This document shows positions 1-11,562 of a stretch of DNA of 64,000 nt, piece after piece. Source of the DNA: Lineus longissimus (lineage: Eukaryota; Nemertea; Pilidiophora; Heteronemertea; Lineidae); contig NC_088312.1 of NCBI RefSeq assembly GCF_910592395.1, positions 22,141,292 to 22,205,291 on the forward strand. The letters are read 5' to 3'. The notes under the pieces are model-generated. The model had not been told where the DNA came from. It worked only from the letters and a program-made list of their open reading frames with translations, and ran no database searches. Position 1 is the stretch's first letter, and each line of letters starts with the position of its first letter. The position numbers were made by a program, and so were the translations under genes.

Positions 1-3000
1 GAGCAATTTGGAATGTTTGTTTACATAGGCGGCCTAAGAGCAGAAGACAGGCTCCATCATCTTGCAGGAGATATTTCATATCGTCAAGCGATTCATCGAG
101 GTCGTGACCTTTTGAAAGGTCCATTTCTTTCAGGTCCAAATCTAAAGATTCGGAAACACTGGTTGGTTCCGATTTGTCCTGTTTTCTTTTTGGTGGTGCC
201 GCAAACATTACTCTGCCCGTTTTCTTCTTTTGTGGTTTAGTCGGATTTCTAATGTCCTGAAACATGTGAGCCATTCGATCTAAGATGTAGCTGGGTGATG
301 CTGCGTCTTGGCTCTGGTCCACACACTGGACACAAATCATAGAGAACCTATCCCAAAATGTCTTAAGGATTTTCCCTGTTTGGTCGCGTTTGATGGTTGA
401 GTCTGCTGTCACGTTCATCTTGTGTAGGAAGACAAGAAGGTCGGAAAGTTGGGTGTAAATTGGTGACATCGGCAAGGGGGACTTGGTCTCAAATAACGAT
501 GACTCAATCAACGGAATCAGCTGAAAAATATGTTGAGCAATTTGTTATCATTTCTAAACAGTAGATAACAGGATATCAGAGAAATAATTGATCTACGTCT
601 GCTTATGAACTCAGTAAGGAGGGCAACAGTTATAAATTACCTGATCCAGTATGAAGAAGTCCTGTAGTTTTTTGTTATCTTCTGTCTCCAGTGTTTTCAT
701 CAAACAGTAGCGGAGACACTCTAGGTAGGCTCTCACCACAGCAGAACAGTCGCTGGGGCTTTGAATGATATGCTCCACACACAGACTGAAGAAGAATCAC
801 ATTAGAAAACTGAGTTGACGAATCTTGACAAAATCTTAGTCATATTAAGAATAGCTGTGAAACTACATTGACTTGGTCTTTATCTGTCCTGCTAATATGT
901 AGATAAAGAGCAGAGATTTTCCATTACCCAACAAAACAAAAGGAGTCGCTGCAGTCTTGTAGCTTGGCCTCTCGGCTAGCAATCAAGTGGTCCCTGCTTT
1001 GAACCCTGCAGTCGGTGTACGGCTCTAGGCAAGTCTCTCTGTCTAACCTGCTTCATTCAACCCAGGCGCATTAATGGGCTCCGGTCGAACATTTTCAGGG
1101 TGCGGCGCTGATTGAGCAGTTAATCTGAGGTCTACTGGAAGATTTCAGGATGGCCTGAGAACAATGGAATCTACAAGTATACTTTCGTTGGATTATGAAT
1201 GGTTGTTTACCTACCTGCTTTTCATATTCCCAAAGAATTCATTATAAAATGCAATTCCAGTGCCGATCACTTCTTCAGGTATCTTGCTAAGCAGTGGCAG
1301 AAGACTAGGACAAACCACATTAGCACTACCATGAAAACCGGCCTTCATCAGTGACCACAGCTTGGGGAAGAGTGCTTTCCTGGGGTTGATGTGTTTCCAG
1401 CAGTCCTGAAACAATCATACAACATTTATATCCGTCAATTTGTCAATCTGTCAAACCCTACAGAGAATGTACTTCTTCCCAGTTTTTCCAAGCAGAAAGA
1501 ACTCAGTATTGCTGCACTCTTTTAGGGATGTAACATCAACATTGATAGATCTAGTCTTCTAAAGTGAACGGGTTAACAAAAGATTAGTGCCAAGTACCGC
1601 GCCGCGGCAGAAAGGTAAATTCTTTGATGGGTATAACGTCTGAGGAATCTACATCATTCTACATCATGATGTACATGTAATGATGCTGCATCGCTGCACC
1701 CAACTGGTACTTCTTCTTCTTCTTCTTTTTCAGCGTTCGCTCTGCACTTGGAGGGGTCATTCTCCTAGGAGTAATCCTCCTCCAAGGCGGGATGAGCGTA
1801 TCCTGCGTGCCACTACGGTTAGGCGCCAATTGGGTTTATTGGCCTAGTGGTCCGACTTTGGCGAGAGAGATAGAGTCCACGCAAGCTACTCATGTTTCTC
1901 ACTTGGTGGGGTCTTAGCTTGCCCTGGCATAGACACCAGATACAAGGAACCTCGGTTTTGAGTCTCATTCGAAGGACTGTGAAGAGCCAGGAATTTTAGT
2001 TCCTTGAAAGCCACGCCGGTTCATCCAGATATACGATCATGGGTTCTTCCCAGGATGGAACCCGGGCCCTATTGCGTGGTGGCCAGCAGTGTAAACCACT
2101 AGGCCATGAGGCTCCTTACCCAACTGGTACAACCACCAAGACATCACACAATATTGAGTTCTCTGTATTTTCAGCGGACTGATCTTACCTCGATTTTTGT
2201 GATGGTGAACAGGACAGCCTCCCAGAGTGGCGGACATATCAGGGGGTCAGATTCATCAACATGATGCATGACAAGCGGACATATCTTGTCCGCATAGCGG
2301 GTTGCAAGTGACGGGTAAACCTGGCAGACTGATGACAACATGGAGTAGAAGGCACTGCGAATCTGCAAACAAATATCAGAATACGATAAATAATTTAGTG
2401 GCGTAAATACTACAACCTTTGATAGCGCATTGTCACTACAGTTGCCCCCAACTGGGTCAACTGTCCAACTGACTCCATCTTTTTGTGTGATTTTTACTTT
2501 TGAGTTATTCGTGAAATCTGTGTAAGAGAAACACCTCAAACCTTGAGCGGTTTACATGTATACAACTACAGGTCGGTGATGAGTCAGAATCTTACCATGC
2601 TACTCGGATTTTTACTGTGCTTCCACAGTTTAGGCGCGGCAAGAATCTCATCTACCAATCCTGTGAGATCATCACGTTGATCATCTGGGATCGTGGTCAG
2701 GAAAAGCCTCATTGCCATCAGTGAGGAAGAAACAACCTTCACGTACTTGGACTCAATATCCTCCTTTGGCGTATTTCTGAAATTGGCAATCAAAATTCTA
2801 AGCAAATTGCAAAATAGAAAATGTAAATGAACTAGTAAGAGTGGTCAAAGAATGAGGTCGAACAATTCAGAGGTATCTGCTCCAGCGGATGGGTCACTGA
2901 TGTCTGCCCAACAATACCTTTTCTGGAAGCTAAACTGGCAATGGTCGTTGCTATATCGGAGCGCTGTATGAAGTTTATACGAAACTACATAAATCTACCA

Positions 3001-4845
3001 GTTGCTGGCTGTGGTCACTTTAAATACCATCATAACTTTCACAGCATTGTTCCCAATTTCCTGGACAAGGGAACAAGGAAATGTTGTGTCACTTACTTAG
3101 GGTCAGAAAGTGTCTGAGGGGTCTGTTGTAGGAGATTGTCCTTGAGATACTAAAACAAAGACAAAAATATCATGTCAGTCACTGAGAATCCATATTTCCC
3201 CAAGAATTCTGATGCATTACAGCGAGATTATGTGTTGTATCATTTTGACAAGAGTATTGACAATAGTTGTTCACTCTGGTAACTTACTAAGATAAATGGT
3301 GACATAAGAATAAGAGATACACTGAAATATTCCAAAGTGCGCTACATTTAGAAATGGAATAGTCAATAGATACAGGCCAACTTCAAACACACCTGTAATA
3401 TTTCATTCTTGCAAAACATGATTGCCCCAGTTTGCTTCACAGGAGGAAATGCAGCTTCAAATGCAGCCTTTGCGGCTAATGCAGCTGGTGGGAATGTATC
3501 ACACTGGGAGAGCAGCCAGGCACCCATCAGACCCTTCAGATGCGGAGCAAGATTGCGTCTCACTCTCAGGACAAGCTGTTCAAATGCATGCTGGGTGGCC
3601 TCGCGAACCCTCCGATCGTTATCCTAAAGTACAAAAGTCACAGTTCAAGTAAACCAACTGGAATATTATCGACAATTTAACAAAATGATGCTAGGATATG
3701 ACAGCCAATTCACAGCAAACTTCCCTGAGCTTCAGGTCAGATAATGAGGGGAGTGCATATTCAGACTAGTTATTTCCTAATCATAGTACAGTGTACTATA
3801 ACGTGACATATGCTTTTATAACTCCTCCTCAAGTTGACTACAAGGCTTAGATATGCCGACTTTAGTCAATCTTAAACTCTTAACCATCTGAAATGCCTCC
3901 TGTTTATAAATTACATGTAGGTCGACATCGTGTTCTTTAACTTACAATGCACAGCTTGTTGTAAAGTCTGGGCCAATATGGCAGGACACCCGATACTTCA
4001 TCATTACTCTTCTCCCTGCAGAGGGTACCAAACTCCTGGGTTGTCTGAAAGAAAGACGCAAGAGGTTGCTGGGCTTAATGAAGTACAACATGTAATATTA
4101 CTTGACAAGAAATGTTGAAGCCTTGTTGAACAGTGGCTATTTGAATATAGAAGGGATGCAGACTCTCATGTCCATTCTGAGGGCTCATGAGTTTAGTTTT
4201 AATACAGAAAAACATTGAAACCACATGTTGTGTTCTATCTTTTACTGGTACGCACCTTTATTTTAGTAGTGACGTCTCTCTTGGAGAATTTCCTCAGCAC
4301 CATCCTAAAATCTGCATCAACTGACGAGTCGGCCTCCTCTGTAGCAAATCCCGCTGGTACGTATCCAAGACCTGACATGGTGTCGAAGCCCTGGAAGACA
4401 GTAATTGTCCCTCCACTGGATGCGAGCATCTCAGCTGCCCGACCGCTGCTTGATGGCTGCGTAAGAGTGAGTTTGACTTTTTAAGCAAACGCTGTCTCAA
4501 AAAGGACGACAATGACATTCATTGAAAAAAAACACAGTCATATCCAAACACCAACATTCTACACCTGTCGCCCCATTATAATTGGCATTAATACTTCACT
4601 GTGTTTAACAGTGCTCCCCATGGGTTTACCCTGTTGTCAGTAAGTCCTCGTCCTCACTAAAGAATCCAGACAGAGCGTGTAGACAGACAGTGTGATTTTT
4701 TGGTAACAACCATTAGAAAACTGCCCACCTATCCTCTATTTTTAAACTTGTGTTGTTATTTGAATAAGGGATTGCATTTTTCTTCTTATCTTACCCTAAC
4801 ATTTCCCTTGGTCCTGTTAGCCTGCTTTTGTTTCCCTCCAGGCAT
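1..4845 (-). CDS. LTN1: Listerin E3 ubiquitin ligase, N-terminal ten exons (partial, runs off left edge)
   Basis: Listerin is the RING E3 ligase of ribosome-associated quality control; it ubiquitinates nascent chains stuck on split 60S subunits. Ten exons read on the minus strand, all GT-AG and phase-consistent: 4845-4795, 4456-4256, 4044-3946, 3623-3393, 3149-3097, 2776-2596, 2362-2189, 1405-1215, 785-641, 520-<1. The start codon (4845-4843) opens [17 protein letters not shown], the basic N-terminal tail typical of the family. Exon 2 carries GLGYVPAG and [19 protein letters not shown], exon 3 GVLPYWPR, exon 4 [20 protein letters not shown], all hallmarks of the conserved listerin N-terminal domain that contacts NEMF and the 60S subunit; later exons begin the HEAT-like stretch. 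About 615 residues are present; family members are near 1,750, so the RING end lies beyond the left edge. Introns hold two SINEs. No stop or frameshift is seen. Exon borders are my own splice reading. Confidence 0.93.
962..1160 (+). repeat. tRNA-derived SINE, family A copy 1 (in LTN1 intron 8)
   Basis: A degraded tRNA-like head (GGCCTCTCGGCTAGCAATCA, then a box-B-like CTTTGAACCCTG) is followed by a body ending GCGCTGATTGAGCAGTTAAT and GGTCTACTGGAAGATTTCAG. The body matches copies at 42.67-42.90 kb and, inverted, at 55.68-55.90 kb. This is the most diverged of the three. Borders are approximate. Confidence 0.6.
1711..2117 (-). mobile_element. tRNA-derived SINE with 13-bp target-site duplication (LTN1 intron 7)
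   Basis: Reading the minus strand from 2117, the head has a box A (TGGCCTAGTGGTTTACACTG) and a box B (GGGTTCCATCC), as in RNA polymerase III promoters of tRNA-derived SINEs. The 3' end at 1711 is an A-rich (GAA)n tail. The element is flanked by a perfect 13-bp direct repeat, ACCCAACTGGTAC, at 1698-1710 and 2118-2130, the expected mark of LINE-assisted insertion. Length is 407 bp, long for a SINE. It is antisense to nothing annotated but lies in the same orientation as LTN1. Confidence 0.85.
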
Positions 4846-5153
4846 CCTGTCTTCTTTGGTCTCTCTTCACAATGCAAGGCTGACTGTCTCTGAAATAATT
4901 AGTCAGATGGCTTTACAAATCGCGTTCTACATATTACTAGTGAAGTCTCACTAATCGCAACACATTATAAAAGAAGGGGAGAAGGTTCCAATGATACTGT
5001 CTTTCCCATAAGCAATGTCGGCCAAATACATGTGTTAGGTCAAAATTGCCAATTTCATGAATTTTAGAAATTGGCAAGTTTGACTGTCTTTGTTGTCGGA
5101 CCCTTTTCTTGAATGATAGCTTCACTTCTCTTCAGGGTTGGACTTGACCTTGT

Positions 5154-5528
5154 TCTTTCTTGTCTATCATTATCAGCTAAGCAATGCTAGAGAAGTTGGT
5201 AATACTCAGATTCTCCACAGGAAGACCAGTCAATAGCCAGCTGTTGGCCTGAAAGGCTGAAGTCGGTTGGTTGGTCGTCTTTCTTGTCTATCATTATCAG
5301 CTAAGCAATGCTAGAGAAGTTGGTAATACTCAGATTCTCCACAGGAAGACCAGTCAATAGCCAGCTGTTGGCCTGAAAGGCTGAAGTCGGTTGGGTGGTC
5401 GTCTTTCTTGTCTATCATTATCAGTTAAGCAATGCTAGAGAAGTTGGTAATACTCAGATTCTCCACAGGAAGACCAGTCAATAGCCAGCTGTTGGCCTGA
5501 AAGGCTGAAGTCGGTTGGTTGGTCGTCT
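5154..5528. repeat. Tandem triplication, 124-bp unit
   Basis: Three consecutive near-identical copies of a 124-bp unit beginning TCTTTCTTGTCTATCATTAT, at about 5154, 5278 and 5402. The copies differ at only a few bases, so the expansion is recent. It lies just upstream of the LTN1 start. No coding potential is evident. Confidence 0.9.
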
Positions 5529-6230
5529 GCACAAGTGCAACTCCAGTCCAGACTATATACAAGGCCTATTGGAAATTGACCTAGTATCCGGGCCATGTGG
5601 GACCTTGTGTCCATATCAGGCACTGTACATTAGATTGAATGTTTACCTGGAGACAAGAATTTGTTTATCAAGAAGGGTATGGCATGGACATGGTGTAACT
5701 GGGAGATTCAAGAACATAAAATCTTACTGAAAGCAGACCTAAAGGCCCATATTTTGATTTACGGTGGGAAGAATTAGATACCTATCAAGCTGGCAAATAC
5801 TTTATGGACGTAGGACTGTCAATTTGTTAAAAATATAGACACCGGAAGCTTAAATAATCAAAAATATGGTGAAATTTTGCAACTTTTGTTTCGCAACCAC
5901 CATGCCACCTCTTTGCGGGTTATACATCATTTGATGTAAGATTTGTAAACTAAAACAACAATAAGATATTAAGTTTAGCAGAATAAAGGTAATAAAATAT
6001 AAGTAGTAACAATTATGAAACTTGTTTGAAGTCTTTTTATTGACTAAAATGTGCCCTTTACTAGTTTATAGTGGCAGCTTGGTGACAATTTGTGTACCAT
6101 CGTCTGAGTAATAAATGGTACGTTTGCACGCCCGAGCCATTCTCTCTCTGCCAGTATTAACTTCCATTTTGGAAAGTGAAAATGGCTGCGGCGACATACT
6201 CTTACAAAAAACATGTCATTCAAAATAAAA
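5529..6230. other. No gene recognised
   Basis: AT-rich sequence upstream of LTN1. I see no convincing exon, RNA gene or repeat border. A short open stretch starting MAAATYSYKKHV at 6182 is followed by low-complexity G/C runs and matches no family I know. Confidence 0.5.
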
Positions 6231-6254
6231 CGGTAATATGTAAAGTCAAGGACT

Positions 6255-6485
6255 TAGTGAGCCCCCCTTTAGGTCGGGGGAGCTCCCCCGAACCCCCCTA
6301 CGAGCATATGTTAAGTGCAAGCTCTAACAACTACAGCTGTTACAATGGGGGGACACCCCCCAAACCCCCCTCCGTCGACATAGGTTTTTACCAGTGCGTT
6401 GGGGGGAAGCTCCCCCCAAACCCCCCCCCCCCCCGTGGACAGTCAACTAGCCCTTCTGTGTCATACTGCTGGAGGGGGGGGGGTG
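6255..6485. repeat. G/C-run hairpin repeat
   Basis: Three successive modules share the pattern G(5-6), 3-4 bases, C(5-6), AAC, C(6+): at about 6276, 6346 and 6401. Each can fold as a short G/C hairpin. Runs of C and G up to 14 and 9 bases close the tract, which could also form G-quadruplexes. Homopolymer lengths here may be sequencing-limited. Confidence 0.7.
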
Positions 6486-6499
6486 CGATGGGACCATCC

Positions 6500-7180
6500 A
6501 TATAGTTCCTTCCGACACATTTTTGTTTTGGTAATGTAATACATTGTGATTGTCCTTATTCACGGGAATCGGGCGTTTCCAGTGATATACGACACTTAAA
6601 TGGATTGTCCTCATGCATTCACTTTGGAAACGCATTTTAAAATAGATGTTACGTCCTGTTAATGGGGCACGTCATCATCGCGTACATTTGGGAAAAACTC
6701 CCTAACGAGACCGGAGCAGCCGGCTGAAAGTAGTTTAATTATTGGCCGCTAGGGTGCAGAATGTACGCCGCTCACCCGAATTTTTCACGCAACGATAGCT
6801 GAATAGAGCTAGTTCTAGTTTGTGATTCAATTTGATACTTCAGATTTGGGCAGTAGACCAATATAACTTAGTCGTCAGTGTGGTTTTAAGCAGGGAAAAC
6901 GTATTTGTTTTTCTTTAAGTGCCTTTTTTGGACGGGTGTGTGCGATTGTTTTGTTTATGTCACGTGACCTCGACCATGTCGACACAAAATTGATATAAAA
7001 CCACCTTTTCTGTCATTATTTATGACGGATATTTCTCTAATAAAAATATCAATATAATTGGCCAATTTCTTAGGCATATGTAGCGAATTCCCATGAAGAT
7101 TTAAATTAGATGTTCTCGTAACCTGTTACAACTGGTCTGATTTATAATTCAGCGCTACAACTGGTCTGATTTATTTATTC
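6500..7180. other. No gene recognised
   Basis: Intergenic DNA between the G/C hairpins and the SVIP-locus duplicate. A short direct duplication (ACAACTGGTCTGATTTAT, at about 7129 and 7156) ends in TTCAGCGC. Nothing else is supportable. Confidence 0.5.
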
Positions 7181-7186
7181 AGCGCC

Positions 7187-8676
7187 ATTTTGAAAAACCA
7201 AAAAAAATTGTTTGTTGGATATACAATATTTACTCTCTTTATTTCACTTCATTTACATTATATACTCCCGCACACACGTGTATCTTAAGAGCCCCTCCTA
7301 AAGGGGGTCTTATCAATGAACAAGTTTGAATGGACAGTTTCAAGCAGTTTTGCATCAAAATCTTGTAATGATGAAAAGAGCGGATATCCTGCATATTCAG
7401 CAATAATGGCGATCAATGTAAGCAGGGAATATAAATAAAGTTCCGGTCATGCTATGGAGATTGCTTTCGTTCGCATAGTTTATGATTTTGCAAGTGCGAC
7501 ACCGTAGATTATTGGTGGAATCCCTTACAATGACTTCATCAGAGAGAATTCCCCCAAATTCTACGATGGCTCATGATGGTCAACTAGATTTTTTAGTAAA
7601 ATCGAACGAGTCCATCACAACTTCTTATCCATCTTGATTGCAGTCGTGTATAAATAAGTACGCAAGTTTCTACTCTTCTTTACTCTGTCTTCGGGAGACA
7701 GTAGTGCACCATGTCTCTTCTGGATGTGCCCTCACCTTCATAGCTCGCCATGTTCTTTTACGGTCATCAGATGCTACGAATTTCACAGTACTATTTGTTA
7801 CACACTATACTGTCAGATCGAATGCCACGAAGTGCGTTTCAAGGAAGCTGGGGACGACGCAGGCAGAAGTGGTCGAGGGGGGGGGGGCAAATGTTGGAAA
7901 CTAGAATAATAAAGAATGGAAGTCTTACTCTTGTCTTATACAGAATAGAAAGGGTATTTTATTCTGGAAAATTAATTTGACATTTTAATCAACCAGTGCC
8001 ATGCTACATTCCCGGCTACATTCTAGACTACCAAGTTATTGCCACATACAAGCTTATACAAAAAATAAGTTAAACTGATAGTAAATAATAATTGAAGTGC
8101 AAAATATACACATGTGACAGCAAAATTGTTTCGTTTCATAAAACGCTCTGTAAATTCCCACTGCCACTTTGGCCAACCAGGTTTTACTCCTCCTAGAATT
8201 GAAACCAGCTAATAACCCACAGTGATTGTTAATGGGCACAATGCTCAATCAAACAACCAACTTGACTCTTACATCCTACAAGATTAACTTCAAGCTGAAC
8301 TTCATTCTCCCTACACGGGAACTTGAAGTCTTTGTTTCTCAACATACCCGTAGTCCTTCTTCATTTCCTTGCAGTTCCGACTTCTTCTCCAGCTCCTCTC
8401 TTTTCTGTTGCTCCTTTTTAAGCCTTCTGGGTCTTTCACACCTCGTCCTTCGAGACCTTTTTGTCGCTTCTTAATCTTGGCAGCCTCTGCAGCTTGGCGT
8501 CTTCGAGTTAGTGTAAAAATCATCTTTATCAATATCATATTGCCCGATTGGGCAAAAAATAAGCTTTCACTCTCCTTACCAAAGCATTAGCACTGGTCTG
8601 TTATTCGAGACTACAATATTTCACTCATAACTGCTACGATTTTGCAGCATACAACTGTCATTCATTGTTATTCATT
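7187..8676. repeat. Segmental duplicate of the SVIP 3' region
   Basis: This stretch is collinear with 45.19-46.97 kb: shared landmarks are the TTTTGAAAAACCAAAAAA edge, the CACACGTGTATCTTAAGAGC hairpin, GTGCACCATGTCTCTTCTGG, the SVIP exon 2 homology and a right end near TGTCATTCATTGTTAT. Relative to the other copy it has about 120 bp extra at 7317-7436 and lacks the roughly 450 bp (46043-46490) that contain SVIP exon 3. Its right end abuts the gypsy 5' LTR. Confidence 0.85.
8348..8509 (-). pseudogene. SVIP exon 2 pseudo-copy
   Basis: The minus strand still reads RRRQAAEAAKIKKRQKGLE and RGVKDPEGLKR, clearly derived from SVIP exon 2. A 6-bp insertion adds KI, a frameshift near 8415 scrambles the C-terminal coding (KQQKREELEKK in the intact copy), the upstream acceptor CAG is lost, and exons 1 and 3 are absent. 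It cannot encode SVIP. Confidence 0.85.
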
Positions 8677-8678
8677 AT

Positions 8679-8904
8679 TGTGACGCAGGTATTTGTCTTG
8701 GGGGGTTGGTTGTGCCTCTGCCGTGGGTGTGTCCCGGCAGGGGTGGAATCCATCTTTGTCAGACTCCGCTTGTGTAATCGTCGAGCATCGAAACGTTTTG
8801 ACAGAGCAAATAAAGGTGTGAAAAGTGGTAAGAAAAGATAACATCCGCGTCTATTCTCTCTACCGACAACAAGAGCTAGCCGGAGGAAAACTCAGGATGT
8901 TACA
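8679..8904 (+). repeat. 5' LTR of gypsy element
   Basis: Begins TGTGACGCAGG and ends AGGATGTTACA, giving short imperfect inverted ends (TGTGAC/GTTACA). It differs from the 3' LTR at about seven positions. Where the 3' LTR has a TATA box (GCATATAAAAGTG) this one has GCAAATAAAGGTG, so its promoter may be weakened. Confidence 0.92.
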
Positions 8905-9494
8905 GTGGCGCCCAATTTCGGGCCTGAATCTATTTTGATGGGGATTTTCCCGATCGAAGTTGCGAGTGTATTGTAGCGTAGTGTAAATGTATAGCTGTTC
9001 GCTTCGGGCGTAAACTTTTCTCGGGCCAACTTCACGAAGTTTATCAGTGCCGGTTGTAGAATAAAAGTACTTTTGAGCATTGTGAATGTCATGAATATGT
9101 TGCAAAATAACTATAGTTACGTGAGAGACCCCTGTTTCTATTAGTTATGTGTTTTGAAGCTCAGAAATTGGCCCGAATCGGATCGTTGAGTGGGAGAAGC
9201 CCGCCTAAAGAGTGGCGCGAGAAGACTGTGTTTTGCTGTACATGTTGTACAGTAGATGTACGTGTGTACTGTGAAGTGAAGTGAAGCGGACATTTTGACA
9301 ACGGGGTTCACATGTTTACACTTCGAAGCGCGTGGTCCGGTGACGTCACAAAAATCAAGAGTGGCTAAGCCAATGAGAATTGCAGATCACTATTACGTTT
9401 ACCCTTACGTAAATAGAGAGGTTTAGAGTTATACAAAATTAGTTTTTAGTTATTTTTGAGTGACTTTTGATATAGTTATTATTTGATTGACAAT

Positions 9495-10682
9495 ATGGCT
9501 GCTGCAAGACAACCTAAGCTTGAGACATTCTCAGGGGAAGATGCTCAGGATTTTAGAACCTGGTTCAAGCGATTCGAATTGTTCCACCCTCAACCTGCTG
9601 ATGACGCCGATGCAGCAATTCAAAGGAGACACCAGGTGTTTCCATTATATCTGACTGGTCGTACTTTTGTTATCTATGATGGTTTGACCAATGCTGACAA
9701 GGGTGATTATGATCAGGTCAAGAATGCATTAAAAGAGCGTTTGGACCCGGCCCAACATGCACTTCTCCGGAGACAAGAGTTTTTAGAGTTGAAAAGGAAG
9801 CCGGATGAGTCGTTAGTCAACTTTGAGCTGAGGGTGACCCGAGCTGCAGCAGCTGCCTTTCCAAAGAACAATTTATGCAAGGAGTCGGGGATCCCGGACT
9901 CCAGTTACATCTTCTAACTCAGAACCCCGCGACTCTTAGGGGTGCAGTGCAGATGGCAGAGCAGTACTTGCAGATTCAAGGCGTTATTCAGCCAACAGCT
10001 AATAGGCAACCGGATTCAACGGTAGTGAGGATCATGGATGGTGCAGGGCCCGGGGCTGGCGGGATCTATCCCCCGCCCGGCCTCTCCAGCCGTCAGCCCA
10101 GATGGGACACAACCCACAAATACCGATTTGACGTCAAGTGTACAAAGTTTGGTCGAGACTGTGAATAAGCTGACGATTCAACAACAGCTTCAACTGCCTC
10201 AACAACAGGCTATGATAGAAAAGGTCCAAGAGTTGGTAGTGCAGCAGGCCAACCCAGCACAGCGTGGACGTCCCAGTTATAAGACGCCTTATCGTGGACA
10301 AGGTTTTCAACGACGTGGTGGTTTTTGCCCCAAGGGCCGAGGTGGTTACTACGCGGAGAACCCAGCACCTCAACAAGTTAGGGGACCACCCGAGCATCCC
10401 TCGGGAGACGCTAGACAAGATACGCCTCAATCCAGCCAGCCTGCACAATCAAAATACCAAGGAGTGGTAAGACCTGCTGAGGACGGTCGAGACTACCGAC
10501 CAAATTGGCATGATAGACGATTCCCGCCGGAGAAGAATTGGTCTTACGTCAATAACAGATGGGGAAATAACAATTACAAGAGACAGTATCAACAGCGAGA
10601 TTATTTTGATGGAGAGTGTTGCCACTGTGGTCTTTACGGGCATAAGAGAGCCTTTTGCCCGGAGTGGAACACGGGAAACTAA
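9495..10682 (+). pseudogene. gag: gag, frameshifted, with CCHC zinc knuckle
   Basis: Gag packages the element RNA. Reading starts at ATG 9495 (MAAARQPKLETFSGEDAQDF), a typical gypsy capsid start with the W-F-x-x-F region following. The frame shifts near 9890 and again near 10100. The last segment is basic and Gln/Arg/Gly-rich and ends with a C-x2-C-x4-H-x4-C knuckle (CCHCGLYGHKRAFC), then stops at 10682. The first reading frame begins at a non-ATG codon upstream, but ATG 9495 is the natural start. Confidence 0.85.
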
Positions 10683-11460
10683 GTCAGGCTGTGGATGAGG
10701 GTCGATCGACAGCCGAGAAATTTGGGAGACCCCAGAAGATCGTGCCACGGATTTTGATGAGCCTGAGAGACAATCTCGTACCAATCCTTTTTGACACAGG
10801 TGCAGATGTTTCGGTAATACGTACCGATGTGTGGAGCAGTGTTTTCAAACCAGGGGAACGTGAACCGCTGACACCGAATGAAACAGGACTGCATGGAGTG
10901 TCGGGGGAGCCACTGGTTGTTATTGGTACGTCAACCGTCTCAGTCCCATTAGGACCGGTAAAGTTTCGTCACAAGTTCAAAGTCGTTGAAAAACTCGAAA
11001 GCCCAATGATTCTGGGCTGGGACTTCATGTTGGCTAATAATGTGAGTATTAAACCGCGACAGGGGAAACTCACCATCGACGGTATTGATTTCTCACTTAT
11101 CGACGAGGTCCGTATGCCAGAGGTTTGTAAAGCGAGGATGTTAACCACCATTGTTGTTCCTCCTTTCACTGAAGTCGTCGAACCAGCATACTTGATGCAT
11201 GAGGGCGGTACCCCTATTGGTTCATGAGGGAGTTTTGGAACCAGAACCCTTATCTAGCGGTATGGTAGCCAGAGTTGTTGCGACAGCACAAGACGCGCTC
11301 ATTCCTGTTAGAATCATGAATACTGATGATGAACCACTAGAGATCCCATGGGGAACGGACCTTGGAGAATTTCATAGGATTCCTCCTTTTGGATCGGAGA
11401 AAGTTGGCGGCACCTATGAGTTGATGGAGGAATACGAGCCAGAATCTGACGAACCCAATT
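10655..11460 (+). pseudogene. pol: pol, retropepsin-like protease segment
   Basis: Aspartic protease of the gypsy polyprotein. The active-site signature is LFDTGADVSVI (GAC of the catalytic Asp at 10793), and the flap-side motif MILGWDFM follows at about 11007. The segment overlaps the end of gag in another frame. It shifts frame near 11210 and runs to a stop at 11462, before the reverse transcriptase. Confidence 0.85.
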
Positions 11461-11562
11461 AACGACATTGGCATGAGGATGGACTTCCAGCTGTCGATTT
11501 GACCAAGAGTGTGTTTACTGCGAGAAGTCACAAGCAAAGACTGAAAAAGAGAATTACGCAGT

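Noticed and set aside
2035-2118. Functional tRNA gene
   Set aside because: Box A and B are present but the cloverleaf is not intact, and a long body, (GAA)n tail and target-site duplication make it a SINE. The same holds for the heads at 19.04, 39.2, 42.7 and 55.9 kb.
7638-7904. 88-codon frame shared with 45.58-45.85 kb
   Set aside because: The similarity is explained by the segmental duplication. The frame is opposite to SVIP in its likely 3' UTR, and the two copies diverge at the poly-G tract.
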